From the NCBI GenBank assembly GCA_910586635.1, contig CAJUJA010000031.1, positions 2,684 to 14,990 on the forward strand: DNA of 12,307 bases. Direction: 5' to 3'. Positions 1 to 4,644 of this stretch are shown here, piece after piece (positions within the stretch are counted from its first letter, which is position 1; each line of letters begins with the position of its first letter). The notes under the pieces are model-generated. The model had not been told where the DNA came from. It saw nothing but the letters and a program-made list of their open reading frames with translations, and searched no databases. Source of the DNA: an uncultured Bacilli bacterium. Lineage in GTDB: Bacteria > Bacillota_I > Bacilli_A > RF39 > UBA660. Made by a program: the position numbers and the translations under genes.

Positions 1-30
1 CTCTTTCCCTACACGACGCTCTTCCGATCT
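1..30 (+). other. Illumina TruSeq adapter remnant (artefact)
   Basis: The first 30 bases end in GCTCTTCCGATCT and match the 3' portion of the Illumina TruSeq read-1 adapter/primer exactly, as far as I can recall that sequence. They are untrimmed library sequence at a contig edge. Genomic sequence begins at about base 31, so no reading frame should be extended into this stretch. Confidence 0.97.
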
Positions 31-440
31 AAAATGGTGAAATAACATACGAGTTAGTAAAGTCAAATATTAAACGTAATAATAGATTGAAAATTTCATG
101 GAGAAATATAGATGAAAGAATTAGATATCTCCCTATGTTTTTAAATAATATAGAAAATAAAACTAAATTAAAAACGGCAATACAAGTCAGTCATGTTTCA
201 GAAAGATATACAAAAATGAAAGGGAATTATTTTTTATATAGACAGTTACATGATGGTTCAACTCCTATGCTTTCATTAAAAAAAGTTCATGGTGGGGGAC
301 TATTTATTGAAACTTTTGTTGTTGATGATGATGAATCAATTATAAAAAACTTAAAAGATGTTAAGATTAAAAATATAAGATTGATAGATCCATTAAAAAA
401 TACACAGCCAATTATAGAAAAAGAAAAGACAATGAAATAA
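31..440 (+). CDS. Hypothetical protein, 5'-truncated by the contig end
   Basis: The frame is open from the first genomic codon (base 33) to a TAA at 438-440, giving at least 135 residues. A TTG at base 87 could start a 117-residue protein. However, the open frame upstream reads NGEITYELVKS in similar lysine/asparagine-rich style and no ribosome binding site precedes the TTG. I therefore read this as the C-terminal part of a longer protein cut by the contig edge. The visible part is soluble, with a basic N-terminal stretch (KRNNRLKISWRN), a glycine patch (KKVHGGGLF) and an acidic run (VVDDDES). I do not recognise the family and see no membrane segment or catalytic motif. A hairpin with a T-run lies about 50 bases downstream. 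Confidence 0.7.
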
Positions 441-490
441 TAAGGATAGCATTATGAAGATTTTATCGAGGAATATATAAGTCTATCCAT

Positions 491-514
491 GAGAGTTAGA
501 GGCTCTCTTTTTTT
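491..514 (+). terminator. Probable intrinsic terminator of the 5'-truncated gene
   Basis: A GAGAG/CTCTC stem with a 7-base loop is followed directly by seven T residues. It lies about 50 bases after the stop codon at 440. The stem is short, so confidence is moderate. Between it and the opposing tRNA terminator (515-632) I see no gene, only a short direct repeat of GTTATGTGT. Confidence 0.6.
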
Positions 515-632
515 AGTTTAAGTTTGTCTGAATTCTTCTGACAGATTTAAAAAAACAGCATTTAGTTGTGTGAGTTATGTGTTAGTTATGTGTGAGATAC
601 GCAGCAGTATATTTATGAATTTTAAAAAGATT

Positions 633-663
633 AAAAAAGAAATCATTTTATTGATTTCTTTTA
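633..663 (-). terminator. Intrinsic terminator of the tRNA-Cys/tRNA-Gly operon
   Basis: Read on the minus strand, AAAGAAATCA pairs perfectly with TGATTTCTTT across a 6-base loop and is followed by a short T-run. It begins 8 bases after the CCA end of tRNA-Gly. The A/T flanks also give it partial terminator character on the plus strand. Confidence 0.8.
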
Positions 664-670
664 TTTTCAA

Positions 671-745
671 TGGAGCGGATGAGGGAAATCGAATCCCCGT
701 CACAGCCTTGGCAAGGCCGTATTCTAACCACTAAACTACATCCGC
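671..745 (-). tRNA. tRNA-Gly (GCC)
   Basis: The minus strand folds as a complete cloverleaf. The 7-bp acceptor GCGGATG/CATCCGC is perfect, the anticodon loop is TTGCCAA with anticodon GCC, and the T-loop is TTCGATT. The discriminator is U and CCA is encoded (671-673). It is the second gene of a two-tRNA operon, 10 bases after tRNA-Cys and just before the operon terminator. It decodes GGC/GGU glycine codons. Confidence 0.97.
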
Positions 746-755
746 ATATAAAAAA

Positions 756-829
756 TGGAGGGCCTAGTCGGATTTGAACCAACGATCAGGGAGTTGCAGT
801 CCCACGCCTTACCACTTGGCTATAGACCC
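756..829 (-). tRNA. tRNA-Cys (GCA)
   Basis: The minus strand gives acceptor GGGTCTA/TAGGCCC (one U-G pair), a D-arm AGCCAAGTGGTAAGGC of the kind usual in bacterial tRNA-Cys, anticodon loop CTGCAAC (anticodon GCA), a TTCAAAT T-loop, discriminator U and an encoded CCA. The anticodon stem has a U-U mismatch at its outer pair (27-43) and C at position 38, both slightly unusual. The other arms are intact, so it should be functional. It is the first gene of the operon, beginning 12 bases after the proximal -10 box. Confidence 0.95.
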
Positions 830-841
830 ATTCCAAGTAAA

Positions 842-870
842 ATTATAACAAAATAAAAATATTTTAGCAA
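842..870 (-). promoter_or_regulatory. Proximal promoter of the tRNA operon
   Basis: On the minus strand, TTGCTA (870-865) and TATAAT (847-842) are separated by exactly 17 bases. A TG one base before the -10 box adds an extended -10 element. The expected start is only a few bases before the 5' end of tRNA-Cys, as usual for tRNA genes. Confidence 0.85.
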
Positions 871-882
871 TACTTTTATTCT

Positions 883-911
883 ATTATATGCAAAAGAAGT
901 GGGGATGCTAA
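883..911 (-). promoter_or_regulatory. Distal tandem promoter of the tRNA operon
   Basis: A second minus-strand pair, TTAGCA (911-906) and TATAAT (888-883) with a 17-base spacer, lies 41 bases upstream of the proximal promoter. Tandem promoters are common for stable-RNA operons. The -35 matches consensus at four of six bases. Confidence 0.55.
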
Positions 912-930
912 AAATGTTGATTGTCTTATT

Positions 931-1614
931 TTAAGATGAAACAGATACCATGGAGGAATTTTCTAATATCTCATTTTCAATAATCCAATTGATATCTTCT
1001 ATGGATTTATTAATATTAAATCTTCCATTTCCAACTGGATAATATACAGAATAGAATTTATAGGGAGTATTCTCTATATCCTTTATAAAACATCTTTTTC
1101 TAACTTGTGAAACAGATATTTTTTGATTTAAGACAATAGAACTTACTTGATTGCCAAATAAAATCACGATTTTTGGTTTAATAATAGAAATTTCCTTTTC
1201 CAATAGGGCTAAATATTTTAGATAAACAGAATCGGGAAGGGGACGGGCATCCACTTGAGTACACTTTCCAAGATTGGTAATAAAATATTTATGTTTCTCA
1301 ACATTATTATAAACATTACTTGCAAACTCCTCTGTCCATTCACTTCCCTTAATATTCTTAATTTGTTTATAAATATCCTCATCAAGTAAATTTAATACGA
1401 AAAATAAATCCCATATGTTCTTAGTCCCTAGCCAGGGTGCCTTTATTCCATCCCAACTTTTAGAAGCAGCAACATTTTTACCTGTAGGATTCATAAAAAC
1501 AAAACAAATATCAGGATTTTCACAGCATCCTCCATGATAAATAGAATTTAGCGATGGATCTCCATACTTTTGTTGAAGCGTATCATATTCCTTGGTTAAT
1601 TGTGATAACTGCAT
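931..1614 (-). CDS. Uracil-DNA glycosylase superfamily protein
   Basis: This 227-residue soluble protein has the block order of the UDG-like alpha/beta fold. A hydrophobic strand leads into MNPTGKN (residues 41-47), where family-4/5 enzymes have their GEAPG-type loop. These are followed by a WDGIKAPWLGTKN loop, a central TNLGKCTQ strand, KPKIVILFGNQVS, and a C-terminal YYPVGNGRFN where classical UDGs carry the HPS loop. The superfamily removes uracil or damaged bases from DNA. Because motif A and the HPS histidine are replaced, activity on uracil is not certain. I chose ATG at 1614: GGAGG (1625-1621) lies 6 bases upstream, whereas the longer frame to 1641 would begin before the predicted transcript start. 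It follows the LytTR regulator gene on the same strand but has its own promoter. Confidence 0.8.
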   Translation of the reverse strand: MQLSQLTKEYDTLQQKYGDPSLNSIYHGGCCENPDICFVFMNPTGKNVAASKSWDGIKAPWLGTKNIWDLFFVLNLLDEDIYKQIKNIKGSEWTEEFASNVYNNVEKHKYFITNLGKCTQVDARPLPDSVYLKYLALLEKEISIIKPKIVILFGNQVSSIVLNQKISVSQVRKRCFIKDIENTPYKFYSVYYPVGNGRFNINKSIEDINWIIENEILENSSMVSVSS

Positions 1615-1645
1615 AAAATACCTCCAAATATTAATGTTCAATAAA

Positions 1646-1654
1646 ATTATATCA
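1646..1654 (-). promoter_or_regulatory. Extended -10 promoter of the UDG-like gene
   Basis: The minus strand reads TGATATAAT, an extended -10 element (TGnTATAAT), about 30 bases upstream of the chosen start codon. No good -35 hexamer is present. A perfect palindrome occupies that position instead, which suggests regulated or activator-dependent use. Confidence 0.6.
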
Positions 1655-1656
1655 TA

Positions 1657-1676
1657 TTTATTAGTGAACTAATAAA
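1657..1676. repeat. Perfect 9-bp inverted repeat, possible operator
   Basis: TTTATTAGT and ACTAATAAA are perfect inverted copies around a 2-base centre. The palindrome fills the gap between the stop codon of the response regulator and the -10 box of the UDG-like gene. It lacks a following T-run on either strand, so it fits an operator better than a terminator. That role is inferred. Confidence 0.55.
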
Positions 1677-1677
1677 A

Positions 1678-2328
1678 CTAATCGACTCTAATTTCTAATT
1701 TATTTTTAAATTTAATAATATTTTTATTGGAGAATACTACATTATGTTCATTAATTAGAATATAGTTTTTTATTTTTTTGAAGTGTAATTCTTCCATTAA
1801 ACTTTTTAATGACTTTCTAACACGAAATTCATCATTTATAGTTTTGACTACGCAATACTTACTTCCTTTTTCCTTTAGAATATAACAAATATCGTTAATT
1901 AAAATCTTACAGCTTTTATTAATTGTTAATAATTTTTTGCGTTCAAAAATGTGAATAGCTTCTAATAAGGAATTTTCTAAATTTTCTTCGAAATCCAAAA
2001 ACTTTGATATATAAGTAAATATAGCCAGCCTTCTGGAAATGAGATCTTCTTTTTGATTATGCACAGAGCTGATAATAATAATGCTATCCCAATCATATGA
2101 TTTTTTTCTAATTTCATTAATAATATCATATCCTGATACTGATCCTAGTTCTAAGTCAATAATATATATTTTAATATCTCTATCATAAATAATTTTCCTT
2201 AAATTATGGTTATACTCAGTAAATGATCTTATATCGTAATCATAATTATGATTAATTAAAGTTTTACTAATGTTTTTACATAATATTTTATTAAAAGTAT
2301 GATTATCTTCTATTACTATTATTTTCAT
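1678..2328 (-). CDS. LytTR-family response regulator (AgrA/LytR type), orphan
   Basis: A 216-residue two-domain transcription regulator. Residues 1-120 form a receiver domain: acidic pocket E7/D8, phospho-acceptor D58 in YIIDLELGSVSG, switch serine S87 in IIIISS, and K109 in YISKF, so all key receiver residues are present. Residues from about 125 to 216 fit a LytTR DNA-binding domain, rich in beta strands with ILINDICYILKEKGSKYC, VRKSLKSLMEEL and a C-terminal NKLEIRV. Such proteins bind paired imperfect 9-bp direct repeats about 21 bp apart and often control peptide signalling, bacteriocins or envelope genes. No histidine kinase is encoded in the window, so its partner is elsewhere or phosphorylation is not its input. 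AGGGAG (2344-2339) precedes the ATG by 10 bases. A small plus-strand unit is transcribed divergently. Confidence 0.88.
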   Translation of the reverse strand: MKIIVIEDNHTFNKILCKNISKTLINHNYDYDIRSFTEYNHNLRKIIYDRDIKIYIIDLELGSVSGYDIINEIRKKSYDWDSIIIISSVHNQKEDLISRRLAIFTYISKFLDFEENLENSLLEAIHIFERKKLLTINKSCKILINDICYILKEKGSKYCVVKTINDEFRVRKSLKSLMEELHFKKIKNYILINEHNVVFSNKNIIKFKNKLEIRVD

Positions 2329-2363
2329 AAGGTCATAACTCCCTAGTCTTAAGTTTCTCTAAC

Positions 2364-2372
2364 ATTATAACA
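2364..2372 (-). promoter_or_regulatory. Extended -10 promoter of the response regulator gene
   Basis: The minus strand reads TGTTATAAT about 36 bases upstream of the start codon. The -35 region has no recognisable hexamer, which would suit control by an activator or by the regulator itself. Confidence 0.6.
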
Positions 2373-2432
2373 AAAGAAAGTAAAAAAGAGGATAAATGAC
2401 CCTAAATGTATATTTTTTGTCCTTAGGAATCA

Positions 2433-2461
2433 TTAAAAGACTATTTTTTTCATTTTATAGT
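2433..2461 (+). promoter_or_regulatory. Possible promoter of the small divergent transcript
   Basis: TTAAAA and TATAGT are separated by 17 bases. The -10 box sits inside a GACTAT...ATAGTC inverted repeat (2439-2444 and 2457-2462). Both hexamers are imperfect, so the promoter is tentative, but a terminator about 190 bases downstream supports a transcript here. Confidence 0.35.
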
Positions 2462-2515
2462 CATAAAAACGAAAATTTTGGAATTTTATGGTAATTTATA
2501 TTTGAGGTGATGGAA

Positions 2516-2584
2516 GTGTTATGGAATTTTTTGATATTTTATATATTATCATTTCTAATGATGAAAAAAGCAAAGATAATATAA
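2516..2584 (+). CDS. Possible hydrophobic micro-peptide
   Basis: The 377 bases between the response regulator and the cyclophilin gene contain a short unit with a ribosome-binding-site match (GAGGTGAT, 2504-2511) and a terminator (2619-2650). A GTG start at 2516, spaced 8 bases after GAGG, would encode 22 residues beginning MLWNFLIFYILSF and ending KKAKII: one membrane-length hydrophobic helix with a basic tail. An ATG at 2510 adds two residues but is too close to the GAGG. An ATG at 2521 opens another frame, a 23-residue peptide beginning MEFFDILYIII with a charged tail, spaced less well. The first form resembles type I toxin or membrane-active peptides in general shape only. It could instead be a non-coding small RNA. 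Confidence 0.3.
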   Translation: MLWNFLIFYILSFLMMKKAKII

Positions 2585-2618
2585 TAAAATAAACTACAAG
2601 AGGTTCAATAGAATAAAT

Positions 2619-2650
2619 AGAAGTAAGTGTCTGTTTGGTACTTACTTTTT
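2619..2650 (+). terminator. Intrinsic terminator of the small divergent transcript
   Basis: AAGTAAGT and ACTTACTT form a perfect 8-bp stem, extendable by G-U and A-U pairs, around an 11-base loop and ending in a run of T. It lies before the cyclophilin promoter and after the micro-peptide frames. It can only terminate a plus-strand transcript started in 2330-2600. Confidence 0.65.
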
Positions 2651-2655
2651 AGTGT

Positions 2656-2684
2656 TTAAAAAAAGACCATTATTGTGTTATGAT
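2656..2684 (+). promoter_or_regulatory. Possible promoter of the cyclophilin gene
   Basis: TTAAAA, a 17-base spacer and TATGAT preceded by TG (extended -10) lie directly after the terminator. The predicted start would leave a very short leader with GGAGG close to the RNA 5' end, so the exact boxes are uncertain. Confidence 0.4.
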
Positions 2685-2705
2685 AATAAAAGGAGGAAGA
2701 TGTAA

Positions 2706-3392
2706 ATGAAGAAAAAGTTAAGCTTAAGTATCTTAGGTTTATTAGTTATTATATGTTGTGGATGTAGTAAGGAAACAGTAGAAAGGAAAGAAAAACTTCT
2801 AGGAATTGATTTTAATCAGGAAAATAATACTATATTACTAGAAAAATATGAAACTAATAACCCAGTAGTTGCTATGAAAATAGAAAACTATGGAGCAATT
2901 GTAATAGAATTATATCCAGAAAAAGCTGAAAATACAGTGAATAATTTTATTTCATTAGTAAAAAATGGTTTCTATGATAAGAATACTTTTCATAGACTGG
3001 TACCAGGTTTTGTGTTACAAGGCGGAGATCCAAAAGGAACTGGTGTAGGGGGACCTGGCTATTCTATTAAGGGGGAATTTTCTAATAATGGATATGAAAA
3101 AAATAATTTAACCCATGATAAAAGAATTGTTTCAATGGCACGCAGTCAAGATAATGATTCAGCTGGAAGCCAATTCTTTATTATGTTAGAAAAGTCTGAC
3201 TATTTAGATGGAGATTATGCAGCCTTTGGTAAAGTAATCGATGGTTGGGATGTGATAGAGGAAATTGAATCTAGTGAACAAGTAGAAGATACTTCAACTG
3301 GAAAGTTACAAACAAATTTAGTTATAAAAAAGGCAGTAGTAGATACTAAGGGAAAAGAATACCCTGAGGTAGAAAAAATAGAAGTTAAATAG
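2706..3392 (+). CDS. Cyclophilin-type peptidyl-prolyl cis-trans isomerase, lipoprotein
   Basis: A 228-residue secreted folding catalyst that interconverts cis and trans Xaa-Pro bonds, probably tethered to the outer face of the membrane. The N-terminus MKKKLSLSILGLLVIICCGC is a lipoprotein signal. Cys20 is the likely lipidated residue; its lipobox has Gly at -1 but Cys rather than Leu at -3. The cyclophilin domain starts near residue 53: ELYPEKAENTVNNF, FHRLVPGFVLQGGDP (catalytic Arg97, Gln105), then GSQFFI and the YAAFGKVIDG strand. All core cyclophilin residues are present and the length is typical of Firmicutes lipoprotein cyclophilins. GGAGG lies 9 bases before the ATG. It is probably monocistronic, because a separate promoter starts just after its stop. 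Confidence 0.93.
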   Translation: MKKKLSLSILGLLVIICCGCSKETVERKEKLLGIDFNQENNTILLEKYETNNPVVAMKIENYGAIVIELYPEKAENTVNNFISLVKNGFYDKNTFHRLVPGFVLQGGDPKGTGVGGPGYSIKGEFSNNGYEKNNLTHDKRIVSMARSQDNDSAGSQFFIMLEKSDYLDGDYAAFGKVIDGWDVIEEIESSEQVEDTSTGKLQTNLVIKKAVVDTKGKEYPEVEKIEVK

Positions 3393-3401
3393 AAAGTTCT
3401 C

Positions 3402-3430
3402 TTTTCAAATTAAAAAAAATATGTTATAAT
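3402..3430 (+). promoter_or_regulatory. Promoter of the kinase-fold gene
   Basis: TTTTCA, a 17-base spacer and TATAAT, with TG one base before the -10 (extended element). The start codon is 26 bases downstream of the -10 box. Confidence 0.7.
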
Positions 3431-3455
3431 ATACCAATCAGAAGGGGATGTAGGT

Positions 3456-4349
3456 ATGGAAGTGATTAGCCTGTCGCAAAAACAATTGGATAGTCTTACA
3501 AGACTATCCTTACCTCATGAGGTAACAAACACAGAAGGTGAAATATATATACTAGACCATGGTAGAAACAAGTATAGTAATGATAATTTACTATTAAAAA
3601 AACTATATATTACTTGTGGTTCATCTATGGCCAATAAATTATATAATGTTAGCTTATTAGGTGATAATAAGGATGAAATAGGAGTTGACGAATTAGTTAT
3701 TCCAAAACATTTAGTAGCAATAAAAAGACAAATTAGTGCTTTTACAATTCCAAATATTGAAGGAGTAAATTTAGGAACACTATTGCATAATCCTAAAATA
3801 CCAAATCAGGAAAAAATAGAATATTTATATAAAATAGGAAAACTTTTAAAAAGAACTAAAAAATTAAAAATACAAAATTTACCCTTTCACTTTGGAGATC
3901 TACACGAATATAATTTTTTATTAGGAAAGGATGGAAAAACTTATGCAGTAGATTTAGATAGTTGTTATTTAAACACATCTAATCCTCAGCCATCTTATTA
4001 TTTGACTGTTAATAAAAACTTATCCTGTTTTCCTACTAAATATAAGGCTAACACAGATGGAATAATTTATCCAAATTATAATACAGATTTATTATGTTAT
4101 AATATGATTATATTAAATACGATTGGTAGAGATAAAATTTCTAGTTTTGATATGTCCACTTATTATGAATATACAAATTACTTAAAATCATTAGGATTTG
4201 GAAAAGATATTATTCACTGTTTTCATAATATTTATTCATCGGCTAAGAATGTTAATCCGTGTGAATATCTAGATCAAATTCCAGAGGACAAAATAGGAGA
4301 GGCAGGGGCAAAAATTTTTAAGTTAAAAAAAGAAAAAGGATTAATATAA
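3456..4349 (+). CDS. Kinase-fold (APH/CotS-like) protein upstream of valS
   Basis: A 297-residue protein with a protein-kinase/aminoglycoside-phosphotransferase-like layout. LLLKKLYI near residue 46 looks like the strand carrying the ATP-binding Lys. AFTIPNIEGVNLGTLL near 95-110 resembles the hinge. HFGDLHEYNFLL (145-156) is the catalytic loop with Asp148 and Asn153, and VDLDSC (165-170) supplies the metal-binding aspartates. All catalytic positions are present, so ATP-dependent phosphotransfer is plausible, but the substrate is unknown. In Bacillus the gene just upstream of valS is ysxE, a spore-coat protein of the kinase-like CotS family; this gene holds the same position, so a coat role is an inference from synteny. 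AAGGGG lies 8 bases before the ATG. A second, truncated kinase-fold gene lies at 9960-10413. Confidence 0.65.
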   Translation: MEVISLSQKQLDSLTRLSLPHEVTNTEGEIYILDHGRNKYSNDNLLLKKLYITCGSSMANKLYNVSLLGDNKDEIGVDELVIPKHLVAIKRQISAFTIPNIEGVNLGTLLHNPKIPNQEKIEYLYKIGKLLKRTKKLKIQNLPFHFGDLHEYNFLLGKDGKTYAVDLDSCYLNTSNPQPSYYLTVNKNLSCFPTKYKANTDGIIYPNYNTDLLCYNMIILNTIGRDKISSFDMSTYYEYTNYLKSLGFGKDIIHCFHNIYSSAKNVNPCEYLDQIPEDKIGEAGAKIFKLKKEKGLI

Positions 4350-4350
4350 C

Positions 4351-4379
4351 TTGTAAAATAAAAAAAAGTAGTATATAAT
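4351..4379 (+). promoter_or_regulatory. Promoter of the T-box/valS transcript
   Basis: TTGTAA and TATAAT are separated by 17 bases, immediately after the kinase-fold gene's stop. The same pair of hexamers with the same spacing recurs before mreC. Transcription should begin near 4386, at the 5' end of the T-box leader. Confidence 0.85.
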
Positions 4380-4385
4380 GTAGCT

Positions 4386-4608
4386 AGATGTGAAGAACCT
4401 GAGGAGTACATAGGAATATTTGATAGAGAGGTTATGTTCGGTGAAAATAGCCAGTAGAACTATGGAAGGTAGCAGGGGAGCATAATTATTGAAATTATAG
4501 TAAATAATTCCGGATAATTCCGTTAAAAATATTAAGATTACTTTAGTAATAAATTAAGGTGGTACCACGAACTATTCGTCCTTATTGGATAGAATAGTTT
4601 TTATTTTA
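4386..4608 (+). promoter_or_regulatory. T-box riboswitch, tRNA-Val responsive
   Basis: A complete T-box leader. Stem I can be traced: lower stem CCTG/CAGG (4398-4401 with 4473-4476); specifier loop with AGTA on the 5' side and GAAGGTAGC on the 3' side; upper stem CATAG/CTATG (4409-4413 with 4460-4464). The distal part has AGAGAG and GGTGAAAATAGCC. The specifier codon reads GTA (4469-4471), a valine codon, agreeing with valS downstream. Stem III is ATTAC/GTAAT (4537-4550). The T-box AAGGTGGTACCACG (4556-4569) carries the TGGT bulge that pairs with the NCCA end of uncharged tRNA. Uncharged tRNA-Val would stabilise the antiterminator and switch valS on. Confidence 0.95.
4570..4607 (+). terminator. 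T-box regulated intrinsic terminator
   Basis: AACTATTC and GAATAGTT form a perfect 8-bp stem followed by TTTTATTTT. It begins directly at the end of the T-box sequence, with which the antiterminator must compete. It forms when tRNA-Val is charged and stops transcription before valS. Confidence 0.9.
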
Positions 4609-4644
4609 AATGAGTTAAAAGAAACAATTAATAAAGGAGAGAAC

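Noticed and set aside
541..632. Short GTTATGTGT repeats as a CRISPR or tandem array
   Set aside because: Only two short copies with no regular spacers; no array structure is visible anywhere in the window.
1615..1641. Nine-residue N-terminal extension of the UDG-like protein
   Set aside because: The upstream ATG is at or before the predicted transcription start, while GGAGG is perfectly placed for the ATG at 1614.
4585..4644. In-frame 20-codon N-terminal extension of valS from a TTG
   Set aside because: The TTG lies within the T-box terminator stem and has no ribosome binding site; AAAGGAGA fits the ATG at 4645.
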